Below are positions 10,441 to 22,112 of a DNA stretch of 64,000 nucleotides, piece after piece. Below the pieces are notes generated by a model. The model saw nothing but the letters and a program-made list of their open reading frames with translations. It was not told the origin of the DNA and did not search any database. This DNA comes from Rhyacichthys aspro. Lineage: Eukaryota; Chordata; Actinopteri; Gobiiformes; Rhyacichthyidae. The stretch lies in the NCBI GenBank assembly GCA_036850595.1, contig CM072165.1:15738630-15802629 (forward strand). The letters are read 5' to 3'. Each line of letters opens with the position of its first letter. Positions within the stretch are counted from its first letter, which is position 1. The position numbers and the translations under genes were made by a program.

Positions 10441-13384
10441 TTCTTGTTAACACCTAATGTCCCATCTCCTTCACCAAGTGTTAGCAAACTGCAGAGTTTA
10501 TCTTTTGTTTGAGATTGGAATGTATAAGTTAGAGAAAACATATGGTTGTTAAATAATGTGCATGTTGATATTGAGATGAAATTTGCTGTGTATTTTGCTG
10601 CCTTGGTTTGCCCTAGTGTCTTTGGTCTTTGTCACTCCACTAATGGAAACACAACTCTTTCTAAATAAACATTCCAAAACAACTTTTAAGCTGTAATGTA
10701 TATCTACAATAGTGTACAGTGTACAATAGAATACAAGGTTTAAAAGATCAAACCCCCAGGGCATGTCCCATTTTAAATGTTAAATAGGTAATTTTACATA
10801 TTCAGGAACATGATCTTGGACTATGTGACTGATTAAGTAGTCCCAACAAAGTGACACGCCATTTCCCTACCCCCAGGCAAGTGCACACCACACATGTCAC
10901 AAACATTTGCTATGCTTCCTGCAGCTTCAGACAGAGAAATATGATCACAACACAATGTGAAATCACGCCACTGAAGATTAGCTAAAGGGGAATCCATGCC
11001 ACACAAGTGATGTCATAATCAATGATTTTACCCCAAGATGTGTCTGACTGAATACGAGAACAAGGATTTCATGTCCTCACTGGATTCCTCAGTCTGTGTG
11101 GGGATGTGGGCTGGGTTGGGATTGGTTCAGGTTTATGACAGCATGACCCATTAATATCCATCAACACAGAGAAGGCAATGAAATTTGATTACATACACTC
11201 CAATTCATCCCCAACCGTCAAATGATCAATGACAAACAACCTCACTTTCCTATCTCAACTTTTTCTCATTAAGTTGAGCCATTTTACAAACTATTATCCA
11301 GGTTATATATGCTGTTTGTCTCTGGTTCTAACACCATTCTGGGTATGGCAGCCAGTCACCACCATTCTCCTTTAAATTATAATATGAGAAGCAGTCTAGC
11401 TATACAAATGAAGCCCGGCCCTTACAACAAACTATTTTTTAACAATGTGATTGATTTAAACAAGAGGGGCACCAAAACAGGAGGACAACAGATTCCAACA
11501 TTGTACTAGTATGGTATTGGGTTACTCTATGCAATAGGATGAGACTGCTGCCCACATGCCTACCCACCTAGAAGGCGTTCATTCCACAGACACGGCATAT
11601 CATAGTGACTTTCTTTTTAACCAGTACTATTGTCACAGTGGCTTGCCTTTATTAGTCAAAAAGGGTCTCTCAAAATGTATGTCCACTTCATTATGTTTCC
11701 ATTTTAAAACCAATATCTTTATTAATGTCCACATTTAAATGCTGACACATTCAGAGCTAGTTTCACTATGAAAAGTCCCAGTGAGTGTAGTGTGTAACAG
11801 TCAAAACCTTTTTAAAAAGACCATAAAACATTGTTCCTCAGTTGGTGATATCTATGTTTGCTCAGTGGAAGAAAACAGACATCCTGTCTTTCCTTGACGA
11901 CCAATTCCAAGTCACACAGGGCGAACTTCAGCCTTATCTGAGGTTATGTATTTTCATAATTTCGAATGAATGTGGACAAAGAGTCTTTACACATAGTTTT
12001 CATTCTGCAGCACTACTTCAAATGAACTCAATGGTCTGGACCTATTTTAAAATTGTGAATATTTTAAATCAAGGAAGAGACCAGCTTTTGAAAATTCATC
12101 TGTCTGCAGTCTCATTTTTCTCCTTCGGTGACCGGTGTTTGTTCGTCTGCAACAGAGACAAAGCCTACATTACTAAACAAATGTGGACCAAAACTCCTAA
12201 GGTACCTAAGTCCATGCCTCCTTTGTGTCTGTCAATTTCTCTCACTGTCTCAGCAGGCTGTCAGGTTATTTTTACTTGTCTGCTCTTTTTTCTGCACTGA
12301 ACCTCTTCACTTCCACAGTCCATTTGCCATTCGACTTGCTTTTAGCATCTTTCTAGTCTTCTAGTATAAACATGTTCCACTGCTAATTGCCCCTGACCTT
12401 CCTTTTCTTTGAATGCTGTGAAGAGCTGAGACAAGAAGAATTCTCCTCTCTTTAATAATTAAACAGAGGGAAGCAAAGTGAGACAAACAAAATTGGGCAA
12501 GGAAACAGATGCTTATTCAGCACCAACAGAATTCCAGGCAACATCTCTTTGAGAGCTAAAAAAATCAAGGAAGATAAAGAGTTCAGACAGACCATTTAGC
12601 TACTCACATTAGGTGAGACACAACACAAGAATAAGACAAGATTTTTACATTTCCAGGCATGGCTGGTTGAAAGCTGTGGCTGTTCTTTAGAAGTCTTTGC
12701 ATAGTGCTCCTGTTAGCTGCAGTGTACGGCATTGTTTTCAGTCTTTACATATTGTTTGTGTCTTCTCAATCACTCTTTAGCCATTTCTTATTTCCACTGG
12801 AAACCCAAAATGTTGCCACACAGATGATATTAAAATGGGGGGTACATCTTGAATGCTAATTTCACCAGATCATAAGACAGCTTTTAACCTTGAAGAGAAA
12901 TCTTGTCACACCACTTTTTTTTCACAATGACAAATTTATGGTCTAAACAGGTACAATGACAAATTCATACTGGAGGCAGGTAAACAACTACCTGTTAAAT
13001 TGGCTCCAAAAACAAAGTGGTCTCAGAATAAACCACGTTTCCATTAACAGCCAAGAAGTCAATAAACTATGCTTCACTTTGTATAAAACTGGTGTTTGTA
13101 GGTTATTATGTCAGATATATTTAAGAGTTACGTGGTCTACAAATACTTGCACTTTATTGTCACTTCTTGTCTTGTTGGTTATTTTTAACGTCACAATGCA
13201 CCAAGACAAGGATATGCAGTGGTTTTATTGCGCGACAAAAAACTAAACTATCAACTGATTTAAGCAGATTTTGAAAACCCGAAATACCAGCTATCAATAA
13301 TAAGTTTATAAACAAAAAACAAAACAAAAACAAAAAAATCTGCTCCATAGGGTCTACTCTCACCTGAATCAATAAGGTAGTTTT
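10441..13384. other. Unassigned intergenic stretch
   Basis: No domain, terminal repeat or strong splice pair was found. A 152-codon open frame at 11842-12300 has no recognisable content and a low-complexity hydrophobic end; I treat it as chance. Confidence 0.5.
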
Positions 13385-14055
13385 GTCAGGGTTTTGTACT
13401 TAGATTTGTCAAGTGCATTTAACACCATCAGACCAGACAATACTCTCCCAACTATCAGATCCAAAGATTAGACTGGATTTATCAAAGGCAGACAATCCTA
13501 CCATATCATTCATTGTCTATCTAATGTTGTATAATTTGCCCCTGAGGATAGTCCAGAGTGCATGGTCTCCATTGATGCAGCATCTGTCAAGTCGCTGTGC
13601 TAGACAAATATGGTTTGGGACCAACCTTCATCTTGTGGATCAAATTACTTTACTCCAAATCCACTGCAAAGATCCGTACTGATTCCCAATTATGGATTAC
13701 ATTGTGGCACCCACCAGGGTTACCCCCTGAGCCCCATGATCTTCGGCTTGACTATAGAGCCCCTTGCCATAGCACTCCGCAGCTGTAAAGACATATGTGG
13801 AATCTGGAGAGGTAATACAGAAATCACAAGATGATCACAAGCGGGTGATCATCTTTGCATTCAAGAGAGCAGCAAGTGGATATCTGAGATCAGTGACTTG
13901 CAGTACAGAACACCAAAATAACTCCTTCTTCCAAACTAGCATAAAAACAGTACAATCAGTCAATTTGTGGCAGATGACGTCTAAATCTATGTATTTGAAT
14001 TGACCTACAAACTAATTTCCCTCTGGGGATTAATAAAGTGATTGAATTTAAAGCA
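13385..14055 (+). mobile_element. Nested Rex1-like and L1-type LINE fragments
   Basis: The left edge (about 13392-13438) reads 'LYLDLSSAFNTIRPDN', the motif A region of CR1-superfamily/Rex1 RTs. From about 13445 the reading changes to L1-type RT. It shows 'TGFIKGRQSYH', then after shifts 'YGLGPTFILWIKLLYS' (13606) and 'GYPLSPMIFGLTIEPLAIAL' (13708-13785), which matches RGTRQGCPLSPLLFALAIEPLA in intact relatives. The right edge near 14015-14050, 'ccctctggggattaataaag', resembles a Rex1 3' end. This suggests L1-type sequence lodged inside an older Rex1 fragment, or a chimeric copy. All frames are broken. Confidence 0.5.
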
Positions 14056-15020
14056 ACAACTATCAAACTACGAGTCACTTCAGATGTCTGCATGTGCAGC
14101 GTTTGAGATGTTGAACCACAGATGGGGCGTTTGTTGCAAAACACCAACTCCACTGCTGCAGCCTGTCACAGAGAAGTGATATAAGCCAAGCAGAACTTGA
14201 ACACTCCCTGCACAGATGTTGGGCACAGCACTGAGAGAAGACAGTCCGGACACTTGTTACTCAATTATTAAAGATGACACATCACCCCCCAAAGGAAGAT
14301 GAATAAGCTCTCAGTGATAGAGCGCAGAATCATCCTTTATCCATGGTGTCGGCCAGCTGGAGTCCGCGCACACAAACATGATACGAGCAGGTAGACAGGC
14401 TGCATTACCACAAACTGCCAGAAGCCTTCACACATTTCCAAAAATTGAACAAGACCATTTCAAGATTCTGGGTAACACTTAAATGACAATTGTATTTTGG
14501 AGGGGGGAACATCCACTACTTTTGTGAATGGAATATAAAAAATGGCTTGACCATGCCAACACAAAAATCTTACAAATTATGCCCCTTTATGTAGTTTTTA
14601 TACAATTTTGCAATTTGATACTCACACATGGTATTGCAGGACACACAGAAAAGGGACCCAACTAGACCAAAAAGAAGGAATTTTTAAATCTAAATTTGTG
14701 CCTTCATCTTCAGCAAGGCTTGTCTTAGACATAGTCCAGCTTAGTCCAAGCCTTGCTGAAGATGAAGGCACAAATTTAGCCAGTGGGAGGTGTTATTTCT
14801 TAATGAATAAAGAGATGCATTGTCTTTGTCAAACTATTATCAGTTTATTTGTACACCAATATCTAATCAATGTAACATCAAAACAGTCTAGATATTGACA
14901 AAAGCTTTGATATCAGTGTATTCCTATGCTGGTAACTAATGGCTTACATCAAGCGGTATCTGGATTTGTGTATTTAAACATAAATCTAAAAACAAATAAT
15001 TAAATAAATCTAATAAATAA
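14056..15020. other. Unassigned spacer containing a perfect hairpin
   Basis: Apart from the inverted repeat at 14691-14778 no feature is supported. Confidence 0.5.
14691..14778. repeat. Perfect 32-bp inverted repeat (hairpin)
   Basis: Positions 14691-14722 are the exact reverse complement of 14747-14778, with a 24-nt spacer. The arm begins TAAATTTGTGCCTTCATC. No mismatch is seen in 32 bp, unlike the decayed repeats around it. A fold-back inverted duplication is the simplest reading. A hairpin transcript is possible but unsupported. Confidence 0.9.
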
Positions 15021-15147
15021 CAGCCCAGTGACAAACTGGCCACCGTCCAGAGTGTACCCTGCTTAAGGCCCAAAGCTGCTGGGATAGGCTCCAGCCACCC
15101 GCGACCCCAAACGGGACTAAGTGGTAGAAAATGAATGAATGAATAAT
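15021..15147 (+). repeat. L2-type LINE 3' tail repeat, copy 2
   Basis: Contains 'gctgggataggctccagcc' and ends with 'gtggtagaaaatgaatgaat', the ATGA-repeat tail of this family. It lies just upstream of the duplicated segment that starts near 15180. Confidence 0.65.
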
Positions 15148-15179
15148 AAATAACACTGCAGATCAGGCTTTTTTTTCTT

Positions 15180-15569
15180 CTTCAAAATTTGTGCAGAAAA
15201 ACAAGGCTCCACTGCTTCAGTTATAGTCATAATTTCTGATTTTTTAATCAACTTGTATAAGGGCTTTCTCTTTGGACGTGTCTGACTCACACAGCTCTTT
15301 AGAATGGTTGAGAAGCTGCAGTGATTTTAATATGCATATCTTTAAAGTATGTATTAGTATATACTACATACGTACATACATACATACATTTCAAGTATGT
15401 ATTATTAAACGATTTAAAGTCTAAGAAATCATTTGATAAATAGTATTGTGAACAATGGGGAAATAAACAAAAATGAAAAAAAAAAAAAACATGACTGACA
15501 AATCAATATTGAATTTAACCTTTGAACATGCACAGTTTCTTAATAACTGTGTCATTCCACCCAGTTAAA
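15180..15569 (+). repeat. Local duplication, copy 1, left part
   Basis: Matches 20024-20470. Shared blocks include 'aggctccactgcttcag' (15204), 'gggctttctctttggac' (15260), 'atatgcatatctttaaagta' (15332) and 'attgtgaacaatggggaaat' (15444). The copy is interrupted at 15570 by a LINE and resumes at 17661. Confidence 0.85.
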
Positions 15570-15584
15570 TTAAAACTATTTTGG

Positions 15585-16830
15585 ATATAATAAACACTTC
15601 TTTGGAAATAGGCTACGTCCCACAGTCTTTTAAATCAGCAGTGATTAAACCTCTGTTGAAAAAACCAACCCTCGATCCAGGCGTGTCAGAAAATTATAGA
15701 CCTATATCCAATTTTCCTTTTATTTAAAAAATCCTCGAGAGAATTGTAGCTAAACAGCTATGCAATCATCTGCAGGACAATAACTTATTTGAAGATTTTC
15801 AGTCAGGATTTAGGTCACACCACAGCACAGAAACAGCTTTAGTCAAAGTCACTAATGATCTGTTAGTGGCTTCAGATAATGGACTGGTCTCTGTCCTAGT
15901 CCTTTTAGATCTCAGTGCAGCCTTCGACACGATAGACCACAGTCTCCTGTTACAGAGGTTAGAGTCTGACATGGGGATCAGAGGATCAGCTCTCAGCTGG
16001 TTTAAATCTAATTTAACAGACAGATACATTTTTGTTAGAGTTAATGAGCAATCATCAGCGAGCACTGTAGTTAGCCAAGGAGTACCACAGGGCTCTGTAT
16101 TAGGCCCTATACTTTTTACATTATACATGCTCCCATTAGGCAATATAATCAGAAAACATGGAATTAACTTCCACTGCTACGCCGACAACACCCAGTTATA
16201 TTTATCAGTTAAACCCAATGAAAACAATCCAATGGCCAAATTAGAAGCGTGTGTGAAAGACATAAGGTCCTGGATGACGGTAAACAATCTTCTCCTAAAC
16301 CCAGAAAAAACAGAGGTGATTATACTAGGCCCCAGGAATCTAAGAGACACACTATCGCATGTAGCTTCGATTTGAACTGTTAGGAATCTTGGTGTAATAT
16401 TAGACCAAGATTTATCGTTTAAAACACACATTAAACAAGCTTGCAAAACTGCATTTTTTCACCTGTGCAACATAGCCAATATTAGGAATATCTTATCTAA
16501 AAGTGATGCTGAAAAACTAATCCATGCATTTGTTACATCGAGGTTAGATCGAGGTTATAATTCTCTGCTGGCAGGATGCCCTAATAATTCCATAGAAAGT
16601 TTTCAGCTCGTCCAAAACGCAGCAGCTAGAATACTAACAGGAACAAACAGATGAGAGCACACTACTCCAGTGTTAGCTTCCCTTCACTGGCTTCCAATTG
16701 AATTCAGAATTAAGTTCAAAATCCTTCTCCTCACTTGTAAGGCCCTCAGTGGGAAGGCCCCGTCCTATCTCAGAGACCTCATGGAGCCGTACCGTCCTAA
16801 CAGAACGCATGTTCTCCAAATGCAGGGTAA
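15585..16830 (+). pseudogene. CR1/L2-type reverse transcriptase, broken
   Basis: Encodes the RT part of a LINE ORF2, the enzyme that copies the element's RNA into the nicked target. Readable motifs in order are 'IINTSLEIGYVPQSFK' at the left end, 'ENYRPISNFPF' (about 15690), a stop at about 15725, 'FQSGFRSHHSTETALVK' (15800), 'LLDLSAAFDTIDHSLLL' (motif A, 15906-15956), 'GVPQGSVLGPILFTLYMLPL' (16080-16139) and 'CYADNTQLYLS' (16177). Intact relatives have YADD, so the second catalytic aspartate is Asn here and the enzyme would be dead even without the stops. A stop at 16374 ends the longest frame, and later frames carry the thumb region to about 16830. L2 versus another CR1-superfamily clade is not settled. 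Confidence 0.75.
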
Positions 16831-16983
16831 CTAGTCGTTCCTAGAGTTTCCAAAAGTACAATAGGAGGTAGAACCTTTAATTACCAAGCTCCTGTTTTAT
16901 GGAATCAGCTCCCAGCTCTCATTAAAGAGGCAGACACAGTCTCAACATTTAAGGTTAGACTTAAGACTTTCCTTTTTGACAGG

Positions 16984-17059
16984 GCTTATGGTCAGGACAT
17001 ATACAGTAGATGAGATAAGAGCTTATGGTCAGGATATATATACAGTAGATGAGATAAGC
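16984..17059 (+). repeat. Tandem duplication of a 37-39 bp unit in the LINE 3' UTR
   Basis: The unit starting 'gcttatggtcagga' occurs at 16984-17020 and 17021-17059. The second copy has an extra TA. Confidence 0.9.
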
Positions 17060-17660
17060 TGCTCTAGGCCCAGGCAGTGGGGGAGGTATGACACACTGAG
17101 CTTCTATCCTCGAGCTCCATCTTCACTCTTATGACATTATATTTTACATATCTTCTGAGTTCATTGCTGTTCACAAGTTGTCCCTCTGTCCCACTCTCCT
17201 CTGGGGGAGTGGATACTGTTGCAGAGGTCTGGCTGCTGTTCCCAGTGATGACTGGACCTTAGCTGTGGCCCATCTGTGATCCTGTCCCAACCCATGGACC
17301 CATCCTGACCCCAGTTCCTCTCACTCAGATCAACTGTTCCTGACATTATCATGGACTATATTCATATACATTCTCGTTCACTTGTACATATGATGAACTA
17401 TTTGTCAGTGACTGGACACATCTATTGCATGGCCTGTCTGTCCTGTGAATGGATCCCTCTTTCTGTGGTTCTCCCTGAGGTTTCTCTTTTTCCCCGAGTT
17501 TTTTGAGTTTTTCCTCACCCTGATGGAGGGTCTAAGGACAGGGGATGTTGTCTTATTCTGCCTGTTTGCATTTTACTGTCTGTTTTGTGAAGCCTTTTGA
17601 GGCAATTATTGTTGTGATACTGGGCTTTACAAATAAAAATGAAATTGAAGTTTAAAACTA

Positions 17661-17728
17661 CATTTATGATGACTCAATCATTTTCATATTTTTGTCATAG
17701 GAAGCATGCACTGTGTCTGGGAGCAGTG
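17661..17728 (+). repeat. Local duplication, copy 1, right part
   Basis: Continues the match to 20480-20541. Shared blocks are 'tgactcaatcattttcatat' (17669) and 'gcatgcactgtgtctggg' (17703, with mismatches). Homology stops near 17728. Confidence 0.85.
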
Positions 17729-19414
17729 CTCTTTGTTGCCACCTTTACAGCACATTAGCCTATACCAGTGCTCCTTGCCTTGGCCTGGATCTCAGCCTTT
17801 ACAGTGGCCTTGAGGCCCGCGAGCCTGGCCATAGCCTAGTACTGGAGCCTCTTGAGGTCTGCCTTGGAGTCTTTTTTTCCAAGAGCTCGGTGCTAGACCT
17901 TGAACTTGAACTGGCTGTTCTTCAGAAAGGCCTAACTTTAACTCTAACTGAAGTCTGCTTGGAGAACACAGCTGAGAGAGCATGGACGTGAAAGCTGCTG
18001 ATGCTGGCTTCACTTCACTCCAGAGGACTGTGGACAGCAGGTCTGCGACTGGGGTCTTAGCAGGAGAAGGGGTCCTAAGGAGGTCATGGAGCTGTTTGGC
18101 AGTGTGGCCCGCTGGCTGCTGGCGATTAAACATTTATATCATAAAGCTTTTAATGGAGTCATTTCTCTTCACTCATACAAAGCATTTCTGTATTGTGATA
18201 GAGGCAGGGTTTAGTGACGTGTATTGTGAGGCTGTCTACTCTACTCTACTCTATTTCCAATCATTCCAGTATTTCCAGTATAACACTGTCAGAGTCAGGT
18301 TGACCTGAAAAAGATATATTTTATATTTTTTTAATTTATTTATTATATTTGGGAGATTTTAAGGAGTTATAACATAAAAGCTGCTATTGCTATAGATATA
18401 GAGCTGTAAAAACACAAGGCCCCTCTGTCTGCTGCAGAACTGATGCTGCTCTTCTCCCACAGTGCCACAGCAGCTAACCTGAATCCCTCCCACTTGGGAA
18501 AATTGTTATTATCTCACCCACTAAGCACAGTGTAGCAATTAAATTTGATAAAGTTTCAAAAGAACCTTTTAAGTCTACGAGTGGGGATGAAAAAGAAGAG
18601 AAGGCCCAGATTTTCTGTTTCAAAACTGCGTACTGAGTACTGGGCTCATTGTGCTTTTGCGATGACAGCACAGACGGGAAACATCTGTCTCTTTCAGACT
18701 GTTCTAAAGCCTCTGGTGAAAAGGAAAGACGTGTTTGTTCAAATTTACTGTTAATAATTTAAGTTTTGCTCTCCTTCGCCACTGTCCTTTAGCTTTTCTC
18801 AAGAGTAGTGATGGTAAAGATCCAAAATATCTCTAGTATCGATACCATGTTGGTAGCAGCTTGACTGTGAAGAAACAATCCAAGGAGGCAGGCTCTGTCC
18901 TCACTTCCCTTTTACAGGCCACAGAGCGAAGATTTGAGTGAAGAGCGCGTCCGACATATTGTTTTCTTCGCTACAGTGTTGCAAAGTTAGTTCGCTATCA
19001 TGTCAGTTTATCACGCGTTTTGGGTATGTAAACAGAGCCAGTATCGTTTGGACTTATTTTACAGCTGCAGACAAAATTACTGCAAGCTGTGATATTTGCA
19101 AAAAACAAATCTGCTACTGTGACAAAACCACAAATGTCCACAAATGCAGAGCCCTTTCAGCATAGTCAAGAATATCCAGGTAGCTGATTTATAGAAGTGA
19201 AAGTAAGATTTTAGCGTTAGTTCATGTGATTTTTAAAGTGTAATTGGTCATCATAGTTTTAATTTTATGTCATTTGTCATTTAATATATTCAGCCAGTTA
19301 CTGGAACTGAAAAATATACACCTATACAAAGACACCTCAAACCTGAAATGAATATAATTATAATATAATTACCCCTTTGGTTAACTGTGAAAGAAAAAAA
19401 TAGTATTTATATAC
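17729..19414. other. Unassigned stretch with one minus-strand exon-like frame
   Basis: Between 17792 and 18133 the minus strand stays open for 113 codons in a GC-richer patch. Its content (for example 'LLRTPSPAKTPVADLLS') is not recognised, and no clear acceptor or donor bounds it. The rest shows no signal. Confidence 0.35.
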
Positions 19415-19700
19415 ACTGCCCGGCCAAAAACAAAGTCACCTCCTAGATTTAACTAAGCAAATAGGCAAGAGCCTCCCATACAAGATCTTGGCAAAAATTT
19501 AGAGTATAACATTGCATGCCACAACATTTATTCCCATGCAAAGGTTTATGAATTTTTCGCCAAGATTTTGTATTGATGATGGTAGAGTCGACCGTTGTGC
19601 AAAGTCTTCTCAAGCACATCCAAAAGATTCTCAATGGGGTTAAGGTCTGGACTTTGTGGTGGCCATTCCATGTGTGAATGTCTGGTGCTGTACTTACTTG
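19415..19700 (-). mobile_element. Tc1/mariner-like transposon, 3' remnant
   Basis: On the minus strand the frame near 19620-19660 reads 'PDLNPIENLLDVLEKTL', the conserved block around the last catalytic residue of Tc1 transposases (SPDLNPIEN.W). The element runs out to 19415, where 'tatacactgcccggcc' looks like a Tc1-type terminal inverted repeat beside a TA. The left terminus, DNA-binding domain and first catalytic residues are absent. Frameshifts are present. The right limit of the fragment is uncertain. Confidence 0.65.
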
Positions 19701-19780
19701 GTATCGGATCGATACCCAATTTTGCAGTATTGCATCCAGAGAAAGTAGGGCAGGACGTGACAGCGGGCAGAGGAAGTTAG

Positions 19781-20023
19781 CCATTTAACTCCTACTTCCC
19801 TTGAACAACTTTAGCTTCTAGTGAGGCTCACAAGCTGACCGCAACTGGCAGCTTTACAACGCTACATTATGAACGGGACACACTAGAAATGGAAATTACT
19901 GTTTCGCTGAGAATAAAAATGAAAAACAGACTAATTTCATTTTGTCCCTGTCTTGTGGTGAATACAAAAAAACAATAAAAAAAATAAAGAAAAAAAATAA
20001 CTGAAAACCCAGCCATCTTCCTC
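19781..20023. other. Unassigned spacer
   Basis: An AT-rich run with poly-A near 19967-20000; no feature is supported. Confidence 0.4.
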
Positions 20024-20541
20024 AAAATTTGTGTAGATCTTAAGGAGTTAAAGTTATTCACACTAAGCAGCCAAAGGTTTTTTGTCTAGAAGGCTCCACT
20101 GCTTCAGGTATAGTCTTAACCAAATCGTATAATGGGCTTTCTCTTTGGACATGTCTGACTCATACAGCTCTTTAGAATGCTTCAGAAGCTGCAGCCATTT
20201 GATATGCATATCTTTAAAGTATGTTTTAGTATAAAGTATATACTAGTACATACATACATACATATATTTCAAGGATGTATTAGTAAGCAGTTTTGAAGAG
20301 TTTAAAGTCTAAACATCTTTGGGATGTACACTAAGAAATAATTTCAGTATTGTGAACAATGGGGAAATAAACAGAAATGTAAAAAAAACTTTTGACAGAC
20401 AAATCAATATTGAATTTGACCTAATGCAGAGTTTCTTAAGAATTGTGTTATTCCACACAACATAAAAGACAATATTTATGCTGACTCAATCATTTTCATA
20501 TTTTTGTCATATGCGGCATGCACTTTGTCTGGGGGCAGTGT
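20024..20541 (+). repeat. Local duplication, copy 2 (LINE-free)
   Basis: Collinear with 15180-15569 plus 17661-17728. At about 20460-20480, where copy 1 has the LINE, this copy reads 'cacaacataaaagacaatat' without interruption. This gives the pre-insertion state. Confidence 0.85.
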
Positions 20542-21941
20542 GCCTGTGAAAAATAGTTTTAATTTGTGGTATGTACAATTGGCATATTAAATATTGCACA
20601 ATATTTTACTATTTGCAAATAAATGTCTTTTGTTGTAATTTGACTAATAATTTTAGACTATGCTATTAATACTAAAATCAATGGTTATTCGGAATTACAC
20701 CATTAATTTGTAGACTACATGGTGTTTAAAAGATGTAGTGGATTAAGAAAATAAGCCTTTAAATACTTTAAAAAAATGTAATAAAAATGGAGCCATATAT
20801 TGAACTTCTTGTGTCTCCATACTTTAGGCTAAAGCCCCCTGAAGTCAGGCTAAAAAGACATAACTTAATTAGGACGCTTGTCCATGTATGAAAACACAGA
20901 AGCGGCTCAAGGTAAGAATTATTCATAAATATATACTCTAATAAATCAAAAAATTCAAGTCATCTGTTGAAATCACTTTAATTTATTCTATTGCCTGAGA
21001 GGGAAAATGTTAATTGTTTGTTATAGATATAGAGCGGGCAGGCTTTGCTGTGCTTTTACAAGAATTGTTTCTGTTTCAAAACACGGGAAAGCCTTAAATC
21101 ACATGCTACTACATAGAGACTGTGTTTTACTTGTGAATGTTGTAACACCAGTGCTATTTCTACAGAAAATGACTTCTTTGTACACCTTACTAGGCATTTG
21201 AAAAACAATGAGATGGTTAACTGTGTTTTTAAGAACTATGCTTTTTGACTAATTTATATGGGACATTTTCTTCCCACAATATAAAATTAATCATTAGTTG
21301 CAGCTCTAATATAAATAATAGTACAACTGGTGTTACTAATACTTCTAATTAGTTGATGGGTATTTACATGCAAAAAGTTCTCATTCATTCATTCTATAGA
21401 ATTCCTTGGTGTTCTATAGAAAGTAGCTTCTTTGCCTAACAACACTAAGCAGTATAAACTTTTTATTTTTATTTATTTTTTTGTTAAAAAAGGACGGGGA
21501 GAAGTTTCACAATATGATCATGAGTATTGCCATCATCGGTGATGACCATTCAGACACCAGGCCTGGAGCCATTGTTATTGAGGGAAAAAGTAATGCAAGA
21601 GCATACCAGGATGCTGTACATTGCTCATGGGTCTCATATATGCTCTGAATCTCACCTATAACAAACAACTCAAGTACACTTTTAAGTTCTTTCAAAAAAC
21701 TGTTTCTAAAGCTTGACACCATCCAAATTTGTGAAATCCAAAAAGAGTAAATTCTAAAATATATATTCTAAAAAGTATATTCTAAAATTCACACTTAGGA
21801 AAAGAGTTCACTTTGATGTAAAGTCAATCATATGTTGTGTACTCTAGCACTACTAAATGGCTTAACATATTGTTTGTTAAGTACAGTTATTTCTTTTGTT
21901 GAATTCAGAGTTAAACAGTTTAAAGGGGCTGCAGTTTTCAG
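20542..21941. other. Unassigned stretch
   Basis: A donor-like 'caaggtaagaa' at 20908 follows no convincing open segment. No other feature is supported. Confidence 0.4.
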
Positions 21942-22112
21942 AACCATTCAAGCGGGGTCACTAAAGGTCTGTTCATCCGCCCCCCTCCTGACTCTGAGAG
22001 GACGCTGCCTGTGGGCCAGGGCCTCCTGCCTGAAACCCAGCACTCCCAGAAGACTGGACTAATCCCTCACAACGACAGAGAGGGACAGTTTAATCTTGGC
22101 TTTTCAGGAAAT
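21942..22112 (+). CDS. Candidate 57-codon internal exon, gene unknown
   Basis: The segment is preceded by 'gctgcagttttcag' (AG at 21940-21941) and followed by GTAAGT at 22113-22118, a consensus donor. Between them one frame is open for exactly 57 codons (171 bp, phase 0 at both ends) in GC-richer sequence than the surroundings. The product starts 'NHSSGVTKGLFIRPPPDSER' and ends 'EGQFNLGFSGN'. It has no methionine, as expected for an internal exon. It is hydrophilic and proline-rich early on, and I do not recognise the protein. The upstream pyrimidine tract is weak. No partner exon is evident nearby. The alternatives are a decayed exon or a chance open frame. Confidence 0.4.

Larger units (their letters stand above)
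15579..17651 (+). mobile_element. 5'-truncated CR1/L2-type LINE with 9-bp target duplication
   Basis: The 9-bp sequence TTAAAACTA occurs at 15570-15578 and 17652-17660 and brackets the element. The uninterrupted copy of the surrounding duplication at about 20460-20480 serves as an empty site and agrees with these limits. The element lacks the 5' half (endonuclease) and begins inside ORF2. Its 3' end reads 'ctttacaaataaaaatgaaa', resembling fish CR1-superfamily ends. The 3' region has a tandem duplication at 16984-17059. Confidence 0.85.

Noticed and set aside
11842..12300. 152-codon plus-strand open frame
   Set aside because: No family resemblance, low-complexity hydrophobic end, AT-rich background; a chance frame.
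17792..18133. 113-codon minus-strand frame in a GC-richer patch
   Set aside because: Kept only as a note. No acceptor or donor bounds it and the opposite strand is also open, so coding status cannot be supported.
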